Of a DNA stretch of 64,000 bases, positions 1 to 12,004 are shown piece after piece. The position numbers and the translations under genes were made by a program. Source of the stretch: Chimonanthus salicifolius. Taxonomy: Eukaryota > Streptophyta > Magnoliopsida > Laurales > Calycanthaceae. The stretch covers positions 4,588,001 through 4,652,000 of the forward strand of contig CM023540.1 in assembly GCA_013350335.1 (NCBI GenBank), read 5' to 3'. The notes under the pieces were generated by a model, which had not been told where the DNA came from, searched no databases, and worked only from the letters and a program-made list of their open reading frames with translations. Every line of letters begins with the position of its first letter. Position 1 is the stretch's first letter.

Positions 1-600
1 CTTCTTCTTATTCTTCACTAACCTCTTTATATTCACCTCTTACACCTTGATCCTTTGGATCAACAACTTCTCCTTCATTTTCACTCTTATCTTCCTCTTC
101 ATCTTGACCATCTCCCTGAACTTCTCCCACACTGACATTCTCAGCCCAACATTTTCTTCTTCTCTTCGACTTCCCTCACCTACACGAACACTTTCCCTAA
201 CCTGTACTTCTTCTTCACTACTTGACTCCTCTTGGGGACTGGGTTCCCTAACTCCTTATCCTCTTCCAACAACTTCTTCCACCCGGGGACAAATGGGAGA
301 GGTAGGCTCTCTAATGGTAACCCCACTTGGTCTTCGAGGAGTAAGTCTAGAGGGTTTCCTTTTGTGGTTTATGTGTAGTGGACTTGTTCCTTTGGCTAGG
401 ACCCCTAGGGCTTTGAGAGGAAAGTGTTTGCTCAAAGTTGAGGGGTGAACCTCTACTCTTACTAGCAATTTGTTTTCTTTTGACGGTTTTGAGCTTTTCG
501 GAGGATGTGAGGAAGCTACAGGTTCTGTTTCAAGGATATGGGTAGTGTAGTTTTCAGGTAGCTTCGTCCTTGGCATTTGGCTTTGATTTCTACTAAACAC
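1..600 (-). pseudogene. Broken env-like or accessory ORF of Sirevirus-like element
   Basis: Read on the minus strand, an open frame starts with ATG at 600 and runs 114 codons to 256. Further left the reading passes through stops and frame changes into a strongly acidic stretch (runs of Glu and Asp, about 20-200). The first part is rich in Lys, Pro and Ser and contains HKRKPS, LTPRR and IREPTSP, which recur in the short ORF at 7988-8185. Sirevirus elements can carry an additional ORF between pol and the 3' LTR, sometimes called env-like, and the position fits. No signal peptide or membrane segment is visible in what remains, so an envelope role is not supported. It is decayed and cut by the window edge. 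Confidence 0.4.
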
Positions 601-1501
601 ATTATTTAAAAACGAAACGGAGATGATTTTCGGAGCTTACCCTACCCAAGAAAACACTGAAATCAGTGAGAGGAAAACACAAATTTGAGCGACGAAGCTT
701 TTCGCTAGAGAGAATCGACGAATGGTCGCTTGTACGATCGAACCTGGAAAGCTAGGGCACGACCGTTCGTGGATTTCAGAGAGGGTTTTGAGGATGAAGG
801 TTCGCGTAGAAGGAGGGAAATAAACCCAAATCGTTCAAGGTTTTTAACGTAAGTTCCCTTCACAACACGGACGATTAGTCGTCCAAGCGATCTATCGCAT
901 AGCCGACTAATCCTTTTCTGGCGATCAGTCGCCATGACTTATGCAGTTTCCCTTTCTAAGTCCACAACTGTATACGAACGATGCATTGCCTCTTGGCGAT
1001 TCGTCGTTATGTCGACACGTCGTGCACTGCGATACGTCGCCATACCAGAAACTGATTTTTCTTCCAAATTTTGATATTGTTTTCAAAACACTCCATTTGA
1101 TTTTTAACATAAAGTGTGGTATACACACATCATATTAAGCATGATAAGCATAACATACACCACAAAGACAACTTGCAATTGACCAAATTGAAAATCATAT
1201 GTCAAACCCAGGCATATTTGATCAAATCCATGGAAATCAAGACAACCACACCATACACATTGAATTATGCTAACATATCAGCATGTTAAACACAATGAAA
1301 CAAAATTATACCACTTGAAAAACTAATTTTCAAGGAATGTATGGTTTTCCAAGAAAGACTAATGCTATAGTTAGGAAGAGCATAATCTTAGCTTGTAGTC
1401 ACCAAATTCTTATCACATGTCATAGCACTTGGGTTACTTGAACTCACTTGCCACTAGAGTTCAATTTGAATTGGCTTTGGATATGAAAGTGAATCATAAG
1501 C
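1..1501 (-). mobile_element. Internal 3' region of a Sirevirus-like Ty1/copia element (fragment)
   Basis: This stretch is the part of a minus-strand copia element lying between pol and the 3' LTR. It resembles the inside of the next element: the broken ORF near 256-600 matches the one near 7930-8185, with shared PRR and IREP-SP peptides in the same order. It holds palindromes at 869-884 (GGACGATTAGTCGTCC, near-perfect) and 920-933 (GGCGATCAGTCGCC, near-perfect). From 1130 to 1501 it is AT-rich with no coding signal. The neighbouring LTR starts at 1502 with no primer site before it, so that LTR belongs to a separate element inserted here. No LTR of this outer copy is visible. The family is inferred from resemblance to the two better preserved copies further right. 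Confidence 0.6.
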
Positions 1502-2403
1502 TGAAAGTTCCCTTCGGTGCTAGAACACGATTGACCCTAGGGGGGGGTGAATAGGTCAATCCCAGTTTCCATGGTGTTTACAAATTTCTAGATTGTTTCG
1601 AGTATAAGTACAGTGGATTTTAATCAAGAGATTTGTTTAGTGTGATAAATTGTTTATAATTTCTTTAAACGATCACACTAAGATTATACCCCTTGCATAT
1701 TGTTTGATTATCGATGCTTGTGTACAATGTGTAAAATAAGATAATCGACATGCAAAGTGATGTGTGTTGAGAATAGTACTTAAATACTAAATACAAACAC
1801 ACAAAGATCAAACAGCACGAGACCAAATTTATAGTGGTTCGGTTAGCCAACCTACATCCACTGTTAGGACTCGCTCAACCATGAGCTATCCCCAAATCCA
1901 CTAAGTGGGGACTTACACCCTCACAATTAGAGTAGGAATTCCGCCTCACGCAATTGGCTAGGAATTCCACCCACCACTGTGCCAGAGACGACACTCTGGA
2001 GTTTTTCATAGTGGTTCCGGAGCCAATCCTCCTTATTCCACTTTTCGGGACAAAGGTTTTAAATAAAAATTAAAACCAAGAAGCACTTACCTTGAAGCAC
2101 TTTCTCGAAGATGTATGCTTCTCAAAGATCCCACCCAATGTGTACCGACGCTCCTTTTAGCTGTCGTAAAGCAATCACAATCTCAGGGTGACAAGGGAAC
2201 TGGTTATACTAAAGCTTTCCTAGTTTATTATCTTTTCCTCCCTCTCTCACAAACTCAATCCATATGATTGGTTGTATTAGATTCTCCAAGCGTAGGCACA
2301 TGAGAGAGAATGATCCTTTTGTTGGCCTTTGTTTAAGCTCACTAATAATGATGAGGGTCCAATTGATTTACCAAAGGATGCCAACTGGTTGCACACAGAT
2401 TGA

Positions 2404-2410
2404 CTTTATA
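2404..2410 (-). promoter_or_regulatory. TATA box of Sirevirus-like LTR
   Basis: The minus strand reads TATAAAG here. The equivalent place in the sister LTRs at 19990-19997 and 28674-28680 reads TATATAAA and GTATAAA. The palindrome-rich part of the LTR lies immediately upstream on the minus strand (higher coordinates). This marks the probable U3/R region; the start site itself cannot be read. Confidence 0.45.
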
Positions 2411-3781
2411 GACACGACAACCAGTTTCAGAAACGGTAATATACTGACAGTTCAACAATCCGACCGTTGCGCATTAAATGCACTCCCAATGGTATAATTC
2501 TTTCTCGGTCGACATGTTGGTGCTGCCGATGGGTCGACAATCATGTCACCGATAGGTTGGTCCATACGAGATGCTTGGTCTGGGCCAACACCATGCTCAC
2601 AGAGTTTCAATACAGAAACTAGTCATACCAAGACCGACTTGTCGCCCTTTACTGTAACACCCCAATTTCCCAATGATATGAATATTTACAAAAATGCCAA
2701 TTGGGTAATGTACCCCAATTTCCCTATGAACATATTATAAGGATCAAATTTAAGTAAATGGGTAATGTACATCAAATTGGGTCAAAATGGTTAATTGGAT
2801 CAAAGGACCCAATTGGGACCCAATGGGTCATAATGGACTTGTTTGACCATTGGGTGAGCCCAAATTTAATGAAGTTAAGCTGAATTGATTTGAAACTAAA
2901 TGGAGCATAAATGGGTAGGCCTGATGCAAATATGAAAATCACATTTAAATGGGTAAACCACCCATAAATGGGTCATGGCGTCAAATTGGATCCATGGGCT
3001 AAATGGGGACCCTCAAGTGAGCTCAAATGTGAGTCAAATCAGGTTGAGTTGGATTTGAATTAAGAAATGAGTTGACTCAAGTGCATTAAATGAATGGCAT
3101 TAAGTGTAGTGAGTTGGGTGAGTTGAGTTGGAAATCAAAGGGGCCTTGAGTTCAAGTGAGTCAAATGGGATATGAAGGGCTGTCTTGATCTCAAAGACTC
3201 AAAGACAAGTAATGGCACACGTTGGAAGTGAAGTGGTGCCTTGGCCAAGCCAAGGGTCACCATGGTTGGGTGCGGCATTAATGAGGAAAGATGGAGGGGT
3301 CTTTCCATCTCAAGGGATGCATTGGTTGGTGCCAAGGGATGCATTGGTTGGTGCCAAGGGATACCTTGGTTGGCACCAAATACCTCCTTGGTTTGATCAA
3401 AGAATGATGAGGAGTAATGAGATAATATGGGGCTGTTTAACAAAAGGAATACACCATTCATTTGGCCGATTGTCACTCCATGAAACCATAGAATTCATCT
3501 CTCTCTCCCTCTCTCAAGAACACACCCTCTTGGCCGAATTATACTTTGGTGTTTTCACCATTGATTCAAGCTTCTAATCAGCTAGAGACTAAGGAAGAAA
3601 GAAGGAGGGAAGCAAAGATCAAAGGCAAGAGGAAAGGCAAAGGAAATTGGTAAGTACTCCATGGAATTTGGTTTAATTAAATTGGTAAAAAGGGAACATG
3701 TTTTGGGCCATGGAATGGCCGAATGCATCAAGGAATTAAACCTTGGATTAAGGTTGTTTAAAATGGTATAAATGTATCATT

Positions 3782-4590
3782 GGGTTCAGCCACTTTGGAT
3801 GGCCGAACCCCATGAACTTATTTGGGTATTTGGATGGTTTTTGAAGGGTAAAAACCATACAATACTATGGTGATTTTTACATGTTTTAATGGACATAAGA
3901 TGTAAGTTAAAAAGTTCCAAATCATGGGCATAGGGTTCGGCCACATTGGATGGCCACACCCCATAAAAGTATTTGATAATTTGGTATGGTTTTTGGAGAG
4001 ATAAAAACCATACCAATGGTGGAGAGTGTTTATGTGATTTAAATGGAGTTAAGGTTAATGTGAAGGATCGGCCAATATATGGCTAAATCTTATTAATTTT
4101 TATGGTTAAGATATGTGTATGGTTCATCAACAAGAATGGCAAGTGGAGCACCAAAACCAAAAAGGGGTGAGGTTCGGCCATGGGGTATGGCCGAACCCCA
4201 CCAAGTGATTTGAATGGCAATTGAATGTGATTAGAATGGATTAAGAGATCCAAATGGGATTGGTGAGGTTCGGCCAAGTAGTATGGTCGAACCCCACCAA
4301 GGTAGATTTATTATGAACCATGGTTTATCAAGGAAAATTGAACAAGGCTTAGCCTAGTGGCAAAACTGTAAATACAGGTAATTATGGTAATTATGAATAA
4401 AAAGAACAAAGGACTTAAAAAAGGGGGCTCAAACCAATATGGTGAGGTTCGGCCATGTTGTATGGCCGAACCCCACCAAGTGAGGTTTAGTAAATTGAGG
4501 TTTTCAATAAATTATTTGGATGGTGTTAATCCAAAATAAAAGAGATCAAATTAAAGTGGATGAGGTTCAGCCATGGGTATGGCCGAACCC
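3782..4590. repeat. Array of six GGTTCGGCCAT hairpins in solo LTR A
   Basis: Six short inverted repeats with arms GGTTCGGCCAT and ATGGCCGAACC around a loop of about 5-8 bases lie at 3782-3811, 3933-3962, 4171-4198, 4267-4294, 4446-4472 and 4564-4590. The copies at 4171 and 4446 have perfect 11-base arms. Others carry one or two changes, such as TTCAGCC for TTCGGCC, which is a CpG to CpA change. Sequence between copies is unrelated AT-rich DNA of about 70-210 bp. Confidence 0.85.
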
Positions 4591-4961
4591 CACAAGATGG
4601 TTTATGGAATCTAAACTTGATTAGAAATCAAGAAGATTAAGTATTAACTTGCTGTTGTATAAACAAGGAAACGGAAGTTGAACGGCGTGCGAGTCGTGAT
4701 CGAGTGAAGCTTAAAAAGGAACGAACACTTAAGCGAAGTTTCTGTAGGTTTCCTACCTACTTGTAACCACTTTTACAATTGGTTTTATCTTGGTTTTTAT
4801 GAGATATATTGTTATTGTTTTATGTTTCAAATTGATTTTGAATGATGAGATATATATTTACAAATGACATATATTCATTGACATCTCATGCATGGACATG
4901 GGATGATGATTATGGAAACTGGAGCCCACACTCCGTCGGTATGCACGTGGTGCAACTGTGG

Positions 4962-5125
4962 GGCCTCCTTAGGCAATGAGGGTCCCGCCAGGAGGAATAT
5001 CATAATGATGAGAGTCATATCGGCCTCCTTAGGCGATGAGGGTCCCGCCAAGAGGAATATCATGATGATGAGAATCACATCGGTCTCCTTAGGCGATGAG
5101 GGTCCCGCCGGAGGAATATCATCAA
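4962..5125 (+). repeat. 60-bp tandem repeat, nearly three copies
   Basis: The unit starting GGCCTCCTTAGGCGATGAG occurs at 4962, 5022 and 5082, an exact 60-bp period. Because 60 is a multiple of three, the repeat keeps an incidental 103-codon frame open; it is not thought to be a gene. Solo LTRs B and C carry different tandem repeats at the same relative place. Confidence 0.85.
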
Positions 5126-7987
5126 GAAGAAATGAAAGAGTACTGTGGTTTACCTTGACGAGGAGAGTCTTGTCAAGTGATGGCTATGTATATGCGTGAT
5201 TGGTGAGACTCATTACATTTGCACTTACATACATAGTATTGATTTCAGATGCTTTTGGATGATCATATACTATATAGATGCATGTTGTATATACTAACTA
5301 TGTGGTAGCCCTGATCTGAAAACCTACTGAACGCGTTGATCTAACGCCCTATTTCTATCCTTAGAGGATAATGCAGGAAAAGGGAAAGAGAAAGAGAAGG
5401 TCTAGGACCAGGAGGGGAGCCAAGCTTAAGAGCTTGAGTGTTGGAATGAACTTCTATTTTACTGTCATTTGAATTACATTTTATGGACATGTAATAACTA
5501 GTAACTTTGCTATGGTTTGTTTATGGTTTGATATTGGATGCTTGGTTAAGCAGTTTTAATGGTAGACTTGTACTTGTTATCTATTCAGTATAATTCCGCA
5601 AACAGATAGTTCCGCAATTTGTCTAGTATTATTCTGCGTGACTTGATTAGTTCCATGTGTGGATTGTTATTCATGGTTTAGTCCATGCACACATGGGTGG
5701 CCAGTTAAGGGTCGGACTTGGGTAGTCTGGACTTAGCTCGCATTGTGACATCGTCCGCCCTCTTCCGGTGTTATTATATTATTATTTAAAAAAAATTAGA
5801 CTCTGAATCTCAGAAAGGGCGGGGCGTTACATTTACAGAGGGGTCGGTCCTTGGTACTCTCAATCGGTCTTGAGCTACCAATATGTCTGTTTTCTCGAGT
5901 GCCCACCTGAGTTCTAAGTTCCAAAACTCATAAGTCTTTATCGAAGAGTCTTTGATCACGAGCGGTCGTTTCAGCCTTTCACTGAGGGGTCGGTGCATAC
6001 GAGAATCTCAATTAAAGGCACATTCAGAATGACATTTCTATGATCCAGAACCTTTGTTAATCTGGCCGACCATTATTTGACCACGATGGGTCGGTCATGC
6101 CTCCACCTAGGGGTTGATGAGAACGACTGGTCTAGCTGACAGTGAAACCAAAAACATATTTCCAAGTTGGGTTCCAATTCACTATCAAGCTTCCTTTCTA
6201 GACTTTTAATGATTTTACCATTTGTTTAACTAAGGTTAGGAATTGTCCTCTTAAGGTGTGGGTGTCACGTAAAGTCATCTATGTCCAATTATCTGTTTTG
6301 TGATTGCCATAACGATGAGCTTCAATCCAGTGGAGCATGATCTTCAATCTTGATCTTCTTGAGTCTACAAGCTTCTAGCAAGTGCTCATTCCCGAGTCAT
6401 AGAATTGACAAATTTAGGGACCCAAGGCACTAACAATCTCCCCCTTTGTCAATTTCATGACAAAACCTAGAAGTTAACTCAATTACATTACATGTACATA
6501 TTCAAATGGAAAAAAAAGATTATGATCTTCGCATATTCTTGTTCAGCTTGCTTCATTTCATGTTTTCCTATTCAAGCACATAAACAAGCAACACTAGAAA
6601 ATCATTAGAGGGGTTAGTCTCAAAACATAAATATTCATCCATACACCAAACTAGATTAGTATTCATTCTCCCCAATATACCAATGATTTTCTAGTAACCA
6701 ACACTACCCATAGCATGTTCAAGCTATTAGTGTTGAGAAGATTTTCTCCCTCAATCTTCTTTGAGTTTGATCTTCCAAACTCCAAGTATAGACATTCCCT
6801 TATGTCCATTGACTTCTTCATATTCACCCAAGTACTTAGGCTTCACCAATTACATCCCATAATTGGTTTTGATGTCTTATAGGTTCTACTAATTTCTCCC
6901 CCATTTTGTCATACAACTGACAAAGATTAGTAGGCAGACATCGTTTTTCAAACAATCCTTCTTGCATTTAGTGCTTAACTAAGTTCTGCTCCAACTCATG
7001 GTTCTCTCCCACGGTTTAATGCACACTTCTCGTGCATCAAAGTTTGTTCGCCCTTCCACAAGCTAAGTTCCAGCTTTGCTGATTTCTTCATGAGTCAAGC
7101 TAATGTCCTAGCTTTCCTAGAGTCTTCTCCCCCATTTTCCAAGCTATCTTTTGTAGCTTCTTTGACTCATTTCCCCCATGGATTAAGCTATATTTTCTAG
7201 CTTCTCCATAAACTTAGCTGACTCTAAGTTTATTTTTGTCAAAGCTTGCATCAACCGTCCTCCTCATACTGTCATGACCTGTGACAATAGCTAATCAACA
7301 CATATTTTGTGCTCCCCAAAACACCAAGGGTGTGTGCAACTTTATCTCGATCTCTATCTCCCTAACATGCCAATACAAAACCAACTCATCCAAACATGCA
7401 TGTTAGTCTATTTAACAAAATCCATGTTAATAATAGATATGAGATAGAAGGCAAATTAGCACACACACTAAATCAAACCATAACATTTCATTGATAAACA
7501 AATCAATACATATGGTTTAGGAGGGGGAATCATGGATGCTTAGTTTTAATACTAAAACTATAATTTTTCAAAATAGAGCACGAAAAACTATCCTAAGTAG
7601 AGCCATCCTAAGGAGGTAATGCTAGAGGAGAAGGGGATTTTCGTCGGAAATTCTCTTCGAGTTTTTCCATGTATGTGGAAAGGTTTTTAATTGATTCATT
7701 CATGAAGGTTGCAAAGGCACCAATCTTATTTTCCAACTTCTGATGTTTTCAGGGGAGAAATAAAGTCTTCTTATAAGAGCTTTGTCAGACTCAGCTTTAG
7801 TATTTTCCATCTGCTCTTTTCATTTCTCCTCTTTTAGCTTAATCCTCTTTCTCTCAGCATGCCTTTCTTTTTCTACATCACTCGAGACCCCTAGAGAGGT
7901 TGTGACCTAAAGTCGTTTTCCTTTTCTCCCACTTTCTTTGATTGGCACTCGAAGAGGAGAGGCAGGTTCTCTAATGATAATACCAAC

Positions 7988-8185
7988 TTATCTTCGAGGT
8001 ATGGGTGGTGGTGAGTTCTTTTTGTGGGATCTCCTCGAGAGGGTCTTGACTCGACGACCTATAGTATTCAGGAGAGACAAAGATTCTCCTTGAAACCATT
8101 GAGACTTGGGTTTCTCAGGCAAGGTGGTATGATCATTCTCAGAATCAGATGGCAGAATGATGACTGGGAACTTGTTCCTTGTCAT
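7988..8185 (-). pseudogene. Short ORF in the 3' region of element 1 (env-like remnant)
   Basis: An open frame of 65 codons starts at 8185. Its product is basic and proline-rich at the end (KKNSPPPIPRR). Past the stop, the continuing sequence encodes IIREPASP, matching IREPTSP in the ORF at 256-600. The two copies therefore descend from one longer accessory ORF. Its function is unknown and no domain is recognised. The early stop marks it as truncated. Confidence 0.35.
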
Positions 8186-9599
8186 TTTCCACTACTGGAG
8201 GAGAGAATAATGAACTGAGCTTACCCAACCAATGGGAATCTCAAATTCGGTGATTTTCAAGCTACTGGAGGCAGAAGAAACAGAAACCCTCTGATTTTCC
8301 AACAGAAAATCACTCCGGGATGTCCTATCGACTGGTCTAGGGAACAGGAGGAGAGGAGGGAATCGCCAGAGTTCAGCGGGAGAAGGAACAACGATTTTGA
8401 ATCAATCTGTCGTTTTCGCCGAAAGAGTCCTTTTAACTTAATCTTTCAGAGTCACCAACAGGTCGTGACCAATGACAGGTCTGTGTCGATATGTCAATAA
8501 GTATCGATTGTCTCCCCTTTCGATTTTTCCCCCTTTCAGACAGTGTTATGATTTCCAATAGTATCGACCTGACTGATCCTCCGACTAGTCTATCCTTCGA
8601 CCTGGGTTTTAAGATTGAAGGATGACTGGGTATGTGTGTATGTGTGTGTGTGTACGTGCGCACACGCTTGCGATATTCATAGTTCATCAATCTTTGTTTA
8701 TACATCTTTCAATGCAAGTGTAGATTCATACATTCACACAGGCTTTGTGCCATTAGAAAATTCAATACATCCTTCTAAAGATAGACACAAAACATGGATT
8801 GCAAATCTTTTGTCCTGGATCCATACCAATCCAAATACCTTGGGCAAATTTAATTTACTAATTCAAACATATTGCCCAAGTGTGTGATGTCATGAGATGT
8901 GGCATCTCGATGCTTTTAGCAAAAACAAGGTGTCTATGAACATAACTCATTCCACATAATGTATAAAATAACGAATATTGGAATGAGACACTTAAAGTAC
9001 ACAGACCATACATTCATTTCACATTTTGAATACATTAATCATGCATATGGAAATGAAGTATGATGCTACCCACACAACTCTCATGTCTGCTATCATGTTA
9101 TTACCCAAAACATGATAAACACTTTTACCATTCTTTCAAGCATACTCCAATGAGGTTTATTCCTTGAAAAGAGATGGTACATAAATGGATTATAGATAAG
9201 CACATTTGATCATTTTGATCAACACTTTTGATAATTCATACAAAAACAAAAATTCATTTAAAGATATAGAGCATGTTTCATTTCACAAGGGATAACTTGG
9301 AATGAAACGACAATGTGTATGTGTACCATACACACCCTATACATGAGGTAATGCACAAACTACATTTATTTCCTAAATATGCACAAATCACATAGCATAT
9401 GAAATAAAATGAGACAAGTATAAACCAATACTAGAGCGCAAACCTACATGTACATACGAGTATCTTGCATAAGATCAATTAAACAATCAAACAAGAACAT
9501 GGATTGAAGGCAAGATACAAGGTGATTCCAAAACATGTTTCAAATGTGACACAAAAAGTGGTATCCCTTCATACATTTGAGCATAGTGAGACTTGGAAT

Positions 9600-10215
9600 C
9601 TAAGTCCACAATCCTGTGATGGCCTTTTATCAAATCTGGTTTTAATTTTGGGTGCCTTCCCATTTGACTTTGTGAATTAAAACTCTAGATTTTGTACCGT
9701 GATGTTGACCCCACATAAGTGACAAACATTTTGGTACATGGCCACAAAGGATACTTGGAGGTCATATCCTTCATCAAGTTCATTTTCTTCATCCTCTTAT
9801 TCTCTAGAGGATTTTAGCTTCGACTTTTTCAATGGATGACCTTAGGCAATCACCTATCCTTGGTACACAAATTGATCATGATAGGTGATGTCATCCATTA
9901 GGCTAGAAGAGGTGATTTTTCCGTGGATTCTTTCAGCCTCTTTTGTTGTTTCATATCTTTTCAAATATCTTAAAAATATATTATGAAACAGCACTAGTGA
10001 ATGCTATTCGTGTTTGATTAAGGCGCATAGTCATTTTATCACTAGTCCAAGCTCTTTGGTCTTTGGGTTGAGCGGTCATGGAAGTTGAAGGTTTATCCAA
10101 TACCTCTTCCATAGGCATTTATCACTTTCTATTCACCTATTTCCAAACCTATTTATGGATGAAAATGATTATATCACAAATGGAGGTTTGGAAATATCAT
10201 GGCTTTCTCTCATAA
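9600..10215 (-). pseudogene. Decayed copia gag of element 1
   Basis: Reading the minus strand from just inside the primer site gives pieces typical of a copia gag N-terminus in three alternating frames: a start-like RESHDISKPPF, then KDQRAWTSDKMTMRALNQ, then an acidic stretch (EDEENELDEG) and a Cys-rich piece reading CHLCG. Stops and frameshifts break it throughout. The same peptides, equally broken, occur in element 2 at about 27190-27620. Exact bounds are approximate. Confidence 0.5.
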
Positions 10216-10269
10216 CCAGTGTTCTAGCACAGATCAACTCGGATGGTTAAATCCTTGCAACGAGCACGA

Positions 10270-10284
10270 GGCTCTGATACCAAT
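10270..10284 (-). other. Primer binding site of element 1 (tRNA-Met type)
   Basis: The minus strand reads ATTGGTATCAGAGC-type sequence right after the LTR end. This complements the 3' end of initiator methionine tRNA, the usual primer of plant copia elements. It fixes the right-hand LTR as the 5' LTR. Confidence 0.8.
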
Positions 10285-11535
10285 TAAAAGTTCTCTTCGG
10301 TGCTATAACACGATTGACCCTAAGGAGGAGGGGGGAGGGGGAGGTTGAATAGGTCAATCCCAGTTTCCATGGTGTTTACAAATTTCTTGATTGTTTCGAG
10401 TATAAGTGCAGCGGATTTTAATCAAGAGATTTGTTTAGTGTGATAAATTATTTATAATTTCTTTAAATGATCACACTAAGATTACACCCCTTTGCATATT
10501 GCTTTATTATCGATGCTTATGCACAATGTGTAAAATAAGATAATCAACATGCAAGGTGATGTGTGTTGAGAAAAGTACTTAAATACTAAGTACAAACACA
10601 CAAAGATCAAACACCACAAGACCAAATTTATAATGGTTCGGTTAGCCAACCTACATCCACTGTTAGGACTCGCTCAACCTTGAGCAAACCCCAAATCCTC
10701 TAAGTGGGGACTTACACCCTCACAATTAGAGTAAGAATTCTACCTCACTCAATTGGCTGGGAATTCTACCCACTACTGTGCCAGAGACGACACTCTAGAG
10801 TTTTTTATAGTGGTTCCGGAGTCATTCCTCTTTATTCCACTTTCGGGACAAATGTTTTAAATAAAAATTAAAACCAAGAAACACTTGCCTTGAGCTATTT
10901 CTTGAAGATGTATGCTTCTCAAAGATCCCACCAAATGTGTGCCGACGCTCCTCCTTTTAACCATCGTAAATCAATCAAAATCTCAGGGTGACAAGAAAAC
11001 TGGTTATACCAAAGCTTTCCTAGTTTATTATCATTTCCTCTCTCTCTCACAAACTCAATTCATATGATTGGTTGTATTAGATTCCCCAAGTGTAGGCACG
11101 GGAGAGAGAGTGGTCCTTTTGTTGGCCCTTGTTTAAGCTCATTAATAATAATGAGGGTCCAACTGATTAGCCGAAGGATGCCAATTGGTTGCAAAAAGAT
11201 TTGTTTTTGATAGACACGGCAACCAGTTTCAATAACGGTCATGTATCGACATGTTGGGCGCACCGAGGGGTCGGTGACTAAGAATATTACCATTCAACAA
11301 CCTGACCGTTGCGCATTAAATGCACTCCCAACGGTATAATTCTTTCTCGGTCAACATGTCGATGTCGCCGATGAGTCGACAGTCATGTCAACAATAGGTT
11401 GGTCCATACGAGAGGCTCGGTCTGAGGCAACACCATGCTGACAGAGTTTCAAGACAGAAACTAATCATACCCAGACCGACCTATCGCCCTTTATCGAGGG
11501 GTTGGTCCTGGTACTCTCGATCGATCTTGAGCTAC
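10285..11535 (-). mobile_element. 5' LTR of element 1, truncated
   Basis: This matches the first 1.1 kb of the left LTR (1502-2652) base for base over long stretches, including the G-rich run near 10320-10340, and continues a little past the point where the left LTR is interrupted. The first base pair of the LTR end is changed (TAAAAG for TGAAAG). It stops at about 11535, after GAGCTAC, where copia gag of a different family begins. The outer part of the LTR, about 600 bp, is missing, so no target duplication can be read. A CACCGAGGGGTCGGTG hairpin lies at 11261-11276. Confidence 0.75.
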
Positions 11536-12004
11536 ATAGAGTTGACAATGTCACTAACTCTAGAATAGAAATCCATGAAGGTTTCTTCTTCCTTCATTTT
11601 CAAGGCATTAAATTGAACTTCAAATAATTAAAGCTTTGATTTTTTTACAACAGATGTGCCTTCTCTTGAGAATTTCCCATGCTTCTTGTGTGGTTTCAGA
11701 CATCATTATCCTTTTGTGTTCAGGGGGTAAGAGTGCACAATTCAAAGCATTTAGTGTTCTACCATTTGCATTGCAAGAGGCCTTTTTCATCTTTAGTCCA
11801 TTGAGAGAAGTATTTTAGCTCAAAGGATGTGGACGTAGTTCCCGTCCCCATTTTCTCAACCACAAGATGTGACCAATTGGTACACACAGAATCCCATACA
11901 GATGCATCGATGGAGATAAAGAAACTTTTTATTTTTGTTTTCCAAGAAACATAGTTTGATCCATCGAAATACGTTGGTTTAGAGATGGCATAGTTGTCTT
12001 CCAT
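11536..12004 (-). pseudogene. Ty1/copia gag N-terminal fragment (element 3)
   Basis: A frame starting at ATG 12004, 66 bases inside the LTR, encodes a copia gag start: ISKPTYFDGSNYVSWKTKIK, the usual substrate-like N-terminal block. After a frameshift near 11765 it continues with ETTQEAWEILKRRH, and after another with LKMKEEETFMDFYSRVSDI, both standard gag blocks in the normal order. It ends abruptly at 11536, where element 1's LTR begins. Gag forms the particle that packages element RNA; this copy is broken and truncated. Confidence 0.75.

Larger units (their letters stand above)
2653..5831 (+). mobile_element. Solo LTR A, long chromovirus-type Ty3/gypsy LTR with TSD TTTAC
   Basis: The sequence begins TGTAACACCCC and ends GGGGCGTTACA. 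It is flanked by a perfect 5-bp duplication TTTAC (2648-2652 and 5832-5836), and the host LTR sequence reads on across the gap. There is no primer site, polypurine tract or coding region, so this is a single LTR left after recombination between the two LTRs of one insertion. At 3179 bp it is long, as in Tekay/Del-type chromoviruses; the family assignment is inferred from the TGTAA...TTACA ends and the length. It is homologous to solo LTRs B (21566-25822, opposite strand) and C (55356-58271): all share the hairpin array, then a short tandem repeat, then a GAGT/GTGCGTTG-like block, in that order. Confidence 0.85.
1502..6435 (-). mobile_element. 3' LTR of non-autonomous Sirevirus-like element 1, split by a solo LTR
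   Basis: On the minus strand this LTR runs from TGTTAGTGCC (at 6435) to GAACTTTCA (at 1502), so it is bounded by TG and CA. Directly outside it, at 6436-6447, is the reverse complement of an AAAGGGGGAGAT polypurine tract, typical of Sireviruses. That makes this the 3' LTR, with the internal region to its right. A different LTR (2653-5831) is inserted in it with a 5-bp duplication; removing this leaves about 1750 bp. Its left edge carries the G-rich run at 1541-1548 close to the LTR end, seen in every copy of the family here. It closely resembles the LTRs at 10285-11535, 18983-20878 and 27683-29531. Confidence 0.8.
6436..10284 (-). mobile_element. Internal region of element 1, no pol
   Basis: This is the region between the LTR-adjacent polypurine tract (6436-6447, minus-strand AAAGGGGGAGAT) and the primer binding site (10270-10284). 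At 3.8 kb it lacks protease, integrase, RT and RNase H. Only a decayed gag near the primer site and a short ORF near 8.0 kb remain. The element therefore could only move with proteins from a relative. A TG/CA microsatellite lies at 8634-8665. Element 2 (18983-29531) has a matching internal region, which suggests an amplified pol-less subfamily rather than two independent deletions. Confidence 0.7.

Noticed and set aside
4888..5199. 103-codon plus-strand ORF
   Set aside because: It is kept open by a 60-bp tandem repeat within a solo LTR; no domain, and the homologous LTRs have no matching frame.
8615..8887. Plus-strand ORFs with Cys-Val runs at TG microsatellites (also 26324-26589)
   Set aside because: Translation of a TG microsatellite in the non-coding part of Sirevirus-like elements.
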